Source of the DNA: an uncultured bacterium
Lineage (GTDB): Bacteria > Cyanobacteriota > Vampirovibrionia > Gastranaerophilales > Gastranaerophilaceae
Direction: 5' to 3'
Assembly: GCA_900554385.1 (NCBI GenBank)
Contig: USHE01000125.1
Location: forward strand, 1-5,044
DNA length: 5,044 nucleotides
The position numbers and the translations under genes were made by a program. The notes beneath the pieces are model-generated. The model was not told where the DNA came from and searched no databases. It saw only the letters and a program-made list of their open reading frames with translations. Positions within the stretch are counted from its first letter, which is position 1. Every line of letters starts with the position of its first letter. Of the stretch, positions 1-4,770 are shown piece after piece.

Positions 1-381
1 AATCGTACCATTATTGCCTCCACCATTTGAAACATATTCCAATTTTTTGACAGTTGATGCTTCAGTCAAAGTCAAGGTGATATTGTTGTTCGAATTCATG
101 ATAACTTCGCCGCCCTGTTTAACCGGCTGATTATCACCTTCCCATGCTGAATGCCAGTAGTCGTCTGGGTTTCCATTTAATACAGCATTCATTGTATTTG
201 TTCCATTAGCACAATCTGCTGAAGCTGTCAGACCCTCTGTAAGTTTTGTATAATTATAATACTTTGTTTCTGCTTCTTCTGAAGCTGCAAGAGCACTCAA
301 TGCTCCAAGTCCGGATACCGGTGCACTTGTCACAACCATAGTACCTACCAGTAATCCTGCTAAAACCTGTTTGAATTTCAT
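1..381 (-). CDS. Secreted protein with F5/8 type C (discoidin)-like N-terminus, partial
   Basis: The gene starts at 381 on the minus strand and runs off the left edge with 127 codons visible and no stop. Residues 1-33 form a classical signal peptide: MKFKQ, then a hydrophobic core (VLAGLLVGTMVV), then a small-residue stretch ending near ALAA, so the protein is exported. Residues 45-127 (LTEGLTASADC, then VLNGNPDDYWHSAW, then ITLTLTEASTVKKLEYV) have the order of an F5/8 type C carbohydrate-binding domain: a variable N-terminal strand, a 'DG/NG..D.YWHS.W' turn, and a hydrophobic strand before a GGG-N-NGT loop. Such domains usually sit on large extracellular glycoside hydrolases or adhesins of Clostridia; the catalytic part would lie outside the window. 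The start is supported by GAAAGGAAAAGG (402-391), 9 nt upstream. The style is Lachnospiraceae-like and unlike the genes to the right. The domain call is by eye. Confidence 0.8.
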   Translation of the reverse strand, partial: MKFKQVLAGLLVGTMVVTSAPVSGLGALSALAASEEAETKYYNYTKLTEGLTASADCANGTNTMNAVLNGNPDDYWHSAWEGDNQPVKQGGEVIMNSNNNITLTLTEASTVKKLEYVSNGGGNNGTI

Positions 382-401
382 ACGTTTTTACCTTTTCCTT
401 T

Positions 402-415
402 CATAAATATTTATG
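402..415. repeat. 14-bp perfect palindrome just upstream of the secreted-protein ribosome binding site
   Basis: CATAAATATTTATG reads the same on both strands and ends where the Shine-Dalgarno region of the minus-strand gene begins. In the transcript it could form a weak AT hairpin near the ribosome binding site. On the minus strand its terminal ATG opens a short reading frame (MKGKGKNV, 404-378) whose TGA overlaps the real ATG at 381. Whether this is functional or an accident of AT-rich sequence cannot be judged here. Confidence 0.4.
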
Positions 416-494
416 GCAGACATCTGTATCGCTGTCTGCTTCTCCCTGTGGTAACTGCTGTTACTGCACTGTGAAACATCTCATGCTGTTCCAC
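416..494 (-). promoter_or_regulatory. Structured 5' leader with three hairpins upstream of the secreted-protein gene
   Basis: Between the predicted transcription start (about 530) and the start codon (381) the minus-strand transcript can form three successive hairpins. The first is 494-471, arms GTGGAACA/TGTTTCAC with one mismatch and loop GCATGAGA. The second is 464-451, GTAAC/GTTAC with a 4-nt loop. The third is 439-416, GCAGACA/TGTCTGC, perfect 7 bp with loop GCGATACAGA. The first and third loops begin alike (GC, then AT/GAT, ending in AGA). None is followed by a T-run, so they are not terminators. A regulatory or mRNA-stabilising leader is an inference; I do not recognise a known riboswitch class. 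Confidence 0.5.
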
Positions 495-536
495 TCTTAT
501 TTTATTCCAAGACTTCTTCGCCTCAAAACTAGGTAT

Positions 537-565
537 AGTATACTATACTTTTTATTCTATTTCAA
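537..565 (-). promoter_or_regulatory. Sigma-70 promoter for the secreted-protein gene, with palindromic -10 region
   Basis: On the minus strand, -35 TTGAAA (565-560) is separated by exactly 17 bp from -10 TATACT (542-537), close to the sigma-70/sigma-A consensus. The -10 lies inside a perfect 16-bp palindrome, GTATAGTATACTATAC (533-548), which could be a repressor or activator site. Transcription would start near 530 and give a leader of about 150 nt. The -35 overlaps the last codons of the truncated rsmD frame, so the promoter belongs to the left-hand module, not to an intact rsmD neighbourhood. Confidence 0.7.
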
Positions 566-862
566 GTCTTTTTGTAACTTATCACCAGTTTTATCACCAA
601 TATTGCGTTTCTGTTTTATTATTTGTGCTGCTTTCGGGTGCTTTTCAATTGCAATAGATTTTGAAAATCCTCTTGAGACAGCTTCCAGTCCCATAATGCC
701 TGAACCTGCAAACATATCAAGAAAGCTTGCACCTTCAAAATTTATCATGGATTGCAATGTGTTGAATACACTCATCCTAACTTTTGACAACGTCGGACGT
801 GTTATTTTTTCGTCCGGCGGTGTAATCTTTTGTCCTTTAAATTTACCCGCTGTGATATTCAT
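557..862 (-). pseudogene. rsmD: 16S rRNA (guanine-N2)-methyltransferase RsmD, C-terminally truncated
   Basis: RsmD methylates N2 of G966 (E. coli numbering) in 16S rRNA using SAM. The 101-residue frame begins MNITAGKFKGQKI, the usual RsmD opening, followed by the conserved TRPT..KVR..VFN segment (21-34) and SAM motif I, LDMFAGSGIMGLEAVSRG (48-65), with the acidic motif II residue E73. The family is normally about 180-190 aa. Here homology stops near residue 84, after KAAQIIKQ, and the frame ends in an unrelated-looking tail (KRNIGDKTGDKLQKDLK). The C-terminal half with the catalytic DPPY-type motif is missing and is not present in other frames downstream. The start at 862 is chosen by homology; the frame extends to 1015 but that part runs into fixC. 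No strong Shine-Dalgarno is visible. The gene is divergent from fixC. The truncation could be biological or an assembly join. Confidence 0.85.
579..599. repeat. Short direct repeat TTATCACCA x2 near the rsmD breakpoint
   Basis: The 9-mer TTATCACCA occurs at 579-587 and again at 591-599, a 12-bp period. It lies in the stretch where recognisable RsmD sequence has ended and the left-hand module begins. On the rsmD strand it encodes the two GDK units of the unusual tail. It may mark the recombination or join point, or simply be part of the Clostridia-like intergenic region. Confidence 0.4.
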
Positions 863-871
863 ATTAACTAT

Positions 872-900
872 TTTACAATGAACATAATTTAGTGTATAAT
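872..900 (+). promoter_or_regulatory. Sigma-70 promoter of the fixC-fixX operon
   Basis: TTTACA (872-877) and TATAAT (895-900) are separated by 17 bp, one mismatch from consensus in the -35 and a perfect -10. Transcription would start near 907 and give a 5' leader of about 41 nt before the fixC ATG at 948. It lies in the 85-bp gap between the divergent rsmD start (862) and fixC. Confidence 0.75.
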
Positions 901-947
901 CTTGATTGCAATACATTCTGCAAATGCTTTTAAGAGGAGTAATCTTT

Positions 948-2249
948 ATGCCGGAAAATAAAACAGAAGTTATAGTCGTTGGTGCAGGCCCTGCAGGGAT
1001 TTCCTGTGCAATCACAATTGCAAGGGCTGGTCGGAAAGTTGTGCTTATTGAACGAGGCAGGTTTTCGGGCAGTAAAAATGTTTTTGGCGGCGCAATTTAT
1101 GCCCAGCCGACACGTGAAATTTTTCCGGATTTTGAAAGAACTGCTCCTCTGGAAAGAAAAAATGTTGAACATAAATACGCTATTCTTGGCGAAAATGACG
1201 GAACAGTAATTTCTTATCAGAATAAACACGAGTTGCCTGTAAGTTATACGGTTATGCGCGGCAAGTTTGACCGCTGGATGGCTGATGAAGCCAGAAAAGA
1301 AGGGGTTGTTCTTGTTGAAGAAACCGTTGTCAGAGAATTAATCGTAGAAAATGAAGCGGTTGTTGGCGTTAAGACCGAGCTTGAAGATTATTATGCGGAT
1401 ATTGTGGTTTTGGCAGACGGTGTAAATTCCCTTCTGGCAAAGCAAATAGGACTTCGTGAGGATATTGAACCTAAAGATGTTGCCGTGAGTGTTAAAGAAG
1501 TTTTTAAACTTCCAAAAGAAAAAATTAATGACAGATTTCATGTAAATGATGATGAGGGCTGTATATATGAGATTTTTGGCGGGTCAATGCTGGGTATGCT
1601 CGGGCTTGGATTTGTTTATACGAATAAAGAATCTGTGAGTATAGGGCTTGGGGTTACTCTTGATGAATTCGAGGAGCATAAAACAAAACCTTATGAACTT
1701 TTAGATAAACTTAAACAACATCCAGTGATTGCACCTTTGATAAAAGACGGAGAACTTTTGGAGTATTCTGCTCATTTAATTCCGGAAGGCGGATTTAAAA
1801 AACTTCCTGTGCTTGCGGGGGCTGGTGTTATGGTTGTTGGAGATGCCGCAATGCTTGTGAATAACCTGCATTGGGAGGGAACTAATCTCGCTATGATTAG
1901 CGGAAAACTCGCCGGTGAAACTGCTGTTGTCGCACTGTCAAAACATAATTTCAGCGAACATTCTCTCAACCGTTATAAGATTGAGTTGGAAAAATCTTTT
2001 GTTATGAAAGATTTAAAAACTTACAGAAATTTGATGGATGAAATTCATTCCCGTAAAGAGTCTTTCCTTAAATATTATCTTAACAAAATTAATGCGTTCT
2101 TTGAGATGTTTACTTCTGTTAATGGAGTTCCAAAACGTACACTTTATTGGAATTTTATAAAATCTTTCTTTAAAGACAGAAGTTTGAAAGAACTGTTTAA
2201 GGACTTTTTTAGTGTTATTAAATTATTGTGGAGTATTCTTGTAAAATGA
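948..2249 (+). CDS. fixC: FixC-type electron transfer flavoprotein:quinone oxidoreductase
   Basis: This 433-aa FAD enzyme belongs to the ETF-QO/FixC family, which takes electrons from an ETF-type FixAB heterodimer and passes them, with the ferredoxin FixX, to quinone or another acceptor. The FAD dinucleotide-binding fold is at residues 8-37 (VIVVGAGPAGISCA, then E35 at the end of beta-2), followed by the FixC signature GSKNVFGGAIY (41-51). A second FAD element is VVLADGVNS (153-161), then LIPEGG (277-282) and the third FAD motif VVGDAA (296-301) with HWEGTNLAM. Length fits FixC. There is no C-terminal 4Fe-4S domain and only two cysteines, as expected when the cluster sits on separate FixX. 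The C-terminal 50 residues are hydrophobic and basic and may touch the membrane. The start at 948 is fixed by AGAGGAG (933-939); an upstream in-frame ATG at 906 sits at the predicted transcription start. FixA and FixB are not adjacent. Confidence 0.93.
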   Translation: MPENKTEVIVVGAGPAGISCAITIARAGRKVVLIERGRFSGSKNVFGGAIYAQPTREIFPDFERTAPLERKNVEHKYAILGENDGTVISYQNKHELPVSYTVMRGKFDRWMADEARKEGVVLVEETVVRELIVENEAVVGVKTELEDYYADIVVLADGVNSLLAKQIGLREDIEPKDVAVSVKEVFKLPKEKINDRFHVNDDEGCIYEIFGGSMLGMLGLGFVYTNKESVSIGLGVTLDEFEEHKTKPYELLDKLKQHPVIAPLIKDGELLEYSAHLIPEGGFKKLPVLAGAGVMVVGDAAMLVNNLHWEGTNLAMISGKLAGETAVVALSKHNFSEHSLNRYKIELEKSFVMKDLKTYRNLMDEIHSRKESFLKYYLNKINAFFEMFTSVNGVPKRTLYWNFIKSFFKDRSLKELFKDFFSVIKLLWSILVK

Positions 2250-2521
2250 GTTTAGAAGATAAATTATCAAAAGTTAAATACGAACCTGATACACAATCTC
2301 ACTTGAAACCGGATTTTGAAAAATGTAAAACCTGCAAAAAACGAGTTTGTACTTACGTTTGTCCTGCCAATGTTTATGAATGGCTTGAAGAAGAACAAAA
2401 GCTTCTCGTAAAGTATGAAAATTGCCTTGAATGCGGGGCTTGCAGAATTGCGTGTTCCAAAAAATGTCTTGAATGGGAATATCCGAAAGGCACAAAAGGT
2501 GTGACATTCAAACAAGGATAA
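2246..2521 (+). CDS. fixX: FixX-type ferredoxin, partner of FixC
   Basis: This 91-aa ferredoxin-like protein carries electrons with FixC. The second half has the FixX signature: CLECGACRIAC (60-70), then LEWEYPKGTKGVTFKQG, matching the family ending W.YP.G.FGV.F..G. Eight cysteines fall in two sets: C27-x2-C30-x4-C35-x3-C39-P and C60-x2-C63-x2-C66-x3-C70. A ninth is C74. A full [4Fe-4S] site from C60/C63/C66 with C39 is well supported; a second site from C27/C30/C35 with C70 is possible, though its spacing is two residues wider than the classical CxxCxxC. The ATG at 2246 overlaps the fixC TGA (2247-2249), and GGAG (2230-2233) lies 12 nt upstream inside fixC, indicating translational coupling and one operon. 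A GTG at 2228 in the same frame would use no better site, so the ATG is preferred. Confidence 0.93.
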   Translation: MSLEDKLSKVKYEPDTQSHLKPDFEKCKTCKKRVCTYVCPANVYEWLEEEQKLLVKYENCLECGACRIACSKKCLEWEYPKGTKGVTFKQG

Positions 2522-2565
2522 TGAAGATTTAAAAAATAATAATATAAATGGATTATATGAACAGT

Positions 2566-2573
2566 AAAGGAGA
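2566..2573 (+). promoter_or_regulatory. Strong Shine-Dalgarno of the RWYD-repeat gene
   Basis: AAAGGAGA lies 5 nt upstream of the ATG at 2579 and fixes that start. The 57-bp gap after fixX is AT-rich, with no convincing terminator and no clear -35/-10 pair, so read-through from the fix promoter is the simplest expectation. Confidence 0.7.
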
Positions 2574-2578
2574 AAGTT

Positions 2579-2947
2579 ATGAAAGAAGAATACAGCAACA
2601 GACAACGCCGCTGGTACGACAAAGATCCGGTATTATCGCAGGCTATTGCGACTTTAGAACAAAGCGATGATGAAACTCAAATTAGAATTGCGTTGAATTT
2701 GATTAAAATTATTATTGAACACAATATTGAAGATGAAAAATTTGAAGCTGTCGAGGATATTATTAATGCAGTAGGCTCAGGATTAGACGAAAATCGTAAA
2801 GGCCGCTGGTATGATATTGATTCAACAGTAAGAACTGCTATGAATATGCTTCAAAATTGTCCGGAAGCAACCCAGCGTATTATCGCAAAAGAAATGGCAA
2901 AAATGGTTGTGGATAAAATTAAAACAAACAACGACGATGAAGAATAA
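2579..2947 (+). CDS. Small protein with two RWYDxD repeats, function unknown
   Basis: The 122-aa protein is soluble, with no signal peptide or membrane segment. It consists of an internal duplication. Residues 11-47 (RWYDKDPVLSQA, L26, T33-Q34, I37-A38, K43) align without gaps to 76-112 (RWYDIDSTVRTA, L91, T98-Q99, I102-A103, K108), offset 65 residues, with 12 identities over the first 33 positions. Each unit reads as an RWYD cap followed by two predicted amphipathic helices. The linker 48-75 is acidic (DEKFEAVEDI) and the C-terminus ends in NNDDEE. No catalytic or metal-binding motif is apparent. It is probably co-transcribed with fixCX, 57 bp downstream, so a link with that electron-transfer module is possible but unproven. 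The convergent XRE gene ends 5 bp past its stop. I do not recognise a named family. Confidence 0.85.
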   Translation: MKEEYSNRQRRWYDKDPVLSQAIATLEQSDDETQIRIALNLIKIIIEHNIEDEKFEAVEDIINAVGSGLDENRKGRWYDIDSTVRTAMNMLQNCPEATQRIIAKEMAKMVVDKIKTNNDDEE

Positions 2948-2952
2948 TTGAA

Positions 2953-3285
2953 TTATTTCAAGATATCGTTTACAATTCGGTAAATCAATTTAAGTTGATC
3001 TTCAGACGCTTTTTTAAGGAGTTCTTCTAACTCTGACAAAAGAGCGTCTGATTCTTTTTGGTGCTTAAAATTAAAAAGCTCATCAATCGGAATTTTGAAT
3101 GTTGCGGCAAGTCTTTCCAAATTGTCTATAGTCGTAAAACAGCCGCCCTTTTCTATTCTGCATATTTGCTGCTGTTCCACTCCGATTATTTCTGCAAGTT
3201 TTTCCTGTGTTATTTTGTTTTTTGTCCGTAACTCTTTCAGTCGTTTGCCGAAAAGTTTTAATGTGTTTTTTTCTATTGACATCAT
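2953..3285 (-). CDS. XRE/Cro-CI family helix-turn-helix transcriptional regulator
   Basis: This 110-aa DNA-binding protein is a small cytoplasmic regulator. Residues 9-73 form the HTH_3 domain: LFGKRLKELRTKNKITQEKLAEIIGV, with helix 2 from T26, then the recognition helix around EQQQICRIEKGG (37-48), then NLERLAATFKIPIDELF (55-71), the standard ending of this fold. A C-terminal predicted helix (80-110, LLSELEELLKKASEDQLKLIYRIVNDILK in outline) probably serves dimerisation; there is no ligand or peptidase domain. Two adjacent ATGs (3285 and 3282) could start it, and neither has a visible Shine-Dalgarno, so initiation may be leaderless-like or weak. It is divergent from the methyltransferase gene, with a candidate operator between them, so autoregulation and control of the neighbour are plausible. 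Its target is otherwise unknown. Confidence 0.92.
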   Translation of the reverse strand: MMSIEKNTLKLFGKRLKELRTKNKITQEKLAEIIGVEQQQICRIEKGGCFTTIDNLERLAATFKIPIDELFNFKHQKESDALLSELEELLKKASEDQLKLIYRIVNDILK

Positions 3286-3316
3286 TTTTAAATTGTAAAT
3301 TTATCAGACAAAAAAT

Positions 3317-3347
3317 GTTATATCCTAATGTTTGTATTAATTGACAA
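3317..3347 (-). promoter_or_regulatory. Weak candidate promoter for the XRE regulator
   Basis: On the minus strand TTGTCA (3347-3342) precedes TATAAC (3322-3317) by 19 bp, or overlapping AT hexamers by 17-18 bp. The spacing is poor. If used, its -35 overlaps the -35 of the opposite methyltransferase promoter back to back, so the two would compete. Confidence 0.35.
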
Positions 3348-3355
3348 AATACAAA
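3331..3355. promoter_or_regulatory. Candidate operator: 8-bp inverted repeat in the divergent promoter region
   Basis: TTTGTATT (3331-3338) and AATACAAA (3348-3355) are perfect inverse complements separated by 9 bp. The centre (3343) falls inside the TTGACA -35 at 3341-3346. Dyads of this size between an XRE gene and its divergent neighbour are typical Cro/CI-type operators; binding would block both promoters. That XRE binds here is inference. Confidence 0.55.
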
Positions 3356-3369
3356 TTTACTGGTAATAT
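3341..3369 (+). promoter_or_regulatory. Consensus sigma-70 promoter of the methyltransferase gene
   Basis: TTGACA (3341-3346), a perfect -35, is 17 bp from TAATAT (3364-3369), and TGG just before it makes an extended -10. Transcription would start near 3376. The leader of about 63 nt contains two overlapping AT-rich inverted pairs: GTTTAAT 3376-3382 with ATTAAAC 3401-3407, or TTTAATG 3377-3383 with CATTAAA 3407-3413. Confidence 0.8.
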
Positions 3370-3438
3370 TTATTTGTTTAATGAATATTTTTAAGGTGAA
3401 ATTAAACATTAAAATTGTATTTGAGCATGGAGGTATAG

Positions 3439-4140
3439 ATGAAAATATTTGACTGTTTTAGGAGGAAGCCGTTTTATAAGGTTACGTCTTTAGAATCATT
3501 ATTTGATAAAGCTGTAATGAGGTCGGAAATTGCCAGAGATAATTTTAGTGAGTTTGAGGAAAAAGATTTATTTTATTACTTATTTGAAAATGTGTTTTAT
3601 GATAAGGAAATTATTACGAAAATTCAAAAGGAATATCTTCAATTTGTACCTAAAAATTCTACAAAAAGCTTTCTGGATGTCGGCTGCGGGCGTGGTGAAT
3701 TTTTGACGATACTGAGAGATAACGGAATTAAGGCTAAGGGCATAGAGATAAATTCTGTTGAATATAAGTTATTAAAAAAGAAGGGGTTTGATGTTGAATT
3801 TACAGACGCTTTAACCTTTTTAAAGCATACGGAGGAAATGTTTTCAGGTATATCTGCAATTGAGGTTGTTGAACATTTGACATTTGACTATTTGTATGAA
3901 TTTATTCATCAAGCTTATGAACATGTTGAAAATAGCGGTGTTATAATATTAGAAACTTTAAATTGTATGAATATAAGTAATTTAAAGAATTTTTATACTG
4001 ATTTAACGCATCAAAAGCCAATCACGCTGGAAACTTTACAATTTCTGTGCGAACATGCAGGTTTCAAAAATTTACGTGTATGTCGTTCACTCCCTCACAA
4101 GCATGGATATATCAATTATGCTTTGATTGGGGAAAAATAA
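3439..4140 (+). CDS. Class I SAM-dependent methyltransferase, surface-polysaccharide type
   Basis: The 233-aa cytoplasmic enzyme has a Rossmann-fold methyltransferase core. SAM motif I is FLDVGCGRGEF (78-88), the acidic end of beta-2 is GIEIN (101-105), then D123, the post-motif VVEHL (143-147) and the beta-5 region GVIILETLN (167-175). Downstream, NFYTDLTHQKPITLETLQFLCEHAGF (184-209 in outline) matches the 'FY.D.TH..P....L.F....GF' element of methyltransferases found in O-antigen and capsule loci, such as the WbdD-like group; this suggests a sugar or glycan substrate, but the acceptor cannot be read from sequence. Residues 1-65 form a charged helical N-terminal region without a recognised domain. 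The start is fixed by GGAGGT (3429-3434). It is monocistronic, with its own promoter and terminator, divergent from the XRE gene. AT-rich codon use is stronger here than in fixC. No glycosyltransferase is nearby. Confidence 0.88.
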   Translation: MKIFDCFRRKPFYKVTSLESLFDKAVMRSEIARDNFSEFEEKDLFYYLFENVFYDKEIITKIQKEYLQFVPKNSTKSFLDVGCGRGEFLTILRDNGIKAKGIEINSVEYKLLKKKGFDVEFTDALTFLKHTEEMFSGISAIEVVEHLTFDYLYEFIHQAYEHVENSGVIILETLNCMNISNLKNFYTDLTHQKPITLETLQFLCEHAGFKNLRVCRSLPHKHGYINYALIGEK

Positions 4141-4177
4141 TATTTGATATTATTAGTATCTAATGTGTGATGATTAT

Positions 4178-4208
4178 TCCGTCCAGCAAGGTTTGGGCGG
4201 ATTTTTTT
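4178..4208 (+). terminator. Intrinsic terminator of the methyltransferase gene
   Basis: Stem TCCGTCCA (4178-4185) pairs with TGGGCGGA (4194-4201), 8 bp with one G-T pair, around the 8-nt loop GCAAGGTT, followed by seven T (4202-4208). It lies 37 bp after the stop codon. The T-tract overlaps the TAA of the convergent gene (4207-4209). On the minus strand the hairpin is followed by AATAATCATC, without a T-run, so it works mainly in the plus direction. Confidence 0.85.
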
Positions 4209-4770
4209 ACATCTGGATTGTCCTGAATATTGTGTAGTATCTGTAATTCCCCCAATACACAACCAGTGAAATAAAGTGGTTATCCAAATCTGTTAATTCA
4301 AGATAAGTTTGGGGTGCAGGTTTTCGTTTAGCACTCGGAACAAATTTTCCTATAAAATCAAGCATGCCAAGGTGCATTTTCTGTGTCGGAGAAAGTTTAG
4401 GCTTAGGTAAATTTTCATCATAGAAAAATTCAGGTACTATTTCCCTATCGTAGATAGGTACAATGTATTTAATCTTGCCGTTTTCTTTAAACAGCATATA
4501 CCAGTTTCCCTTATGTTCTCTCGGTGTCAGCAGATAATATCCCGGTTCAATGGCAATAGTTTTAAAATATATTGGAGCTAAAAGCCTTAAAAGAGGGTAC
4601 GGTGACCATGTCGAAGTCTGCGTATCATAATATTCTCCGGGGTCAACATCATGGACATACTTGTGCGAAGGTACTTCCAAATCACGATAAACTTGTTCGT
4701 AATCCACATCTTTCGCGTATACAGAACAACAGATAAAAGATAACACCAGTATAATTAATAACTTTTTCAT
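4207..4770 (-). CDS. Exported protein of unknown function
   Basis: The 187-aa protein has an N-terminal Sec signal peptide: MKK, a hydrophobic core LLIILVLSFICC (4-15), and a probable cleavage after VYA (17-19). The C14-C15 pair is not preceded by a lipobox, so a lipoprotein is unlikely. The mature part is rich in Tyr, Pro and aromatic residues: SHKYVHDVDPGEYYD (35-49), SPYPLLRLLAPIYF (56-69), IEPGYYLLTPREH (74-86) and WYMLFKENGKIKYIVPIY (90-107), suggesting a beta-rich periplasmic or surface domain. It ends with a second aromatic strand (VVYWGNYRYYTIF). No catalytic motif or second membrane segment is seen. Only a weak Shine-Dalgarno (TTAGAG) precedes the ATG at 4770 and no good promoter was found. 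Its 3' end abuts the methyltransferase terminator. I recognise no family; it could be an envelope protein confined to this lineage. Confidence 0.85.
   Translation of the reverse strand: MKKLLIILVLSFICCSVYAKDVDYEQVYRDLEVPSHKYVHDVDPGEYYDTQTSTWSPYPLLRLLAPIYFKTIAIEPGYYLLTPREHKGNWYMLFKENGKIKYIVPIYDREIVPEFFYDENLPKPKLSPTQKMHLGMLDFIGKFVPSAKRKPAPQTYLELTDLDNHFISLVVYWGNYRYYTIFRTIQM

Noticed and set aside
378..404. 8-codon leader peptide (MKGKGKNV) overlapping the start of the secreted-protein gene
   Set aside because: Its own start has no ribosome binding site, and its body is simply the purine-rich Shine-Dalgarno region.
471..881. Plus-strand open frame of 136 codons opposite rsmD
   Set aside because: It is the antisense shadow of the RsmD frame; it lacks a ribosome binding site and its first part crosses the leader hairpins and the -10 palindrome.
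906..947. Earlier in-frame start for FixC at 906
   Set aside because: The 14 extra residues do not match the family, and the codon sits at the predicted transcription start; AGAGGAG supports 948.
863..1015. N-terminal extension of the rsmD frame to 1015
   Set aside because: It would overlap the fixC coding region and the fixC promoter; RsmD homology begins exactly at the ATG at 862.
2943..2957. AATAAT-TGA-ATTATT hairpin between convergent stops as a bidirectional terminator
   Set aside because: The stem is only AT pairs and there is no T-run; too weak to call in this AT-rich DNA.
3427..3438. Three-codon ATG-GAG-GTA-TAG minigene directly before the methyltransferase ATG
   Set aside because: It is made of the Shine-Dalgarno itself and has no site of its own; most likely coincidence.
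4207..4770. Lipoprotein call for the exported protein
   Set aside because: The residues before the Cys pair are Phe-Ile, without the Gly/Ala/Ser at -1 required in a lipobox; a standard signal peptidase site fits better.
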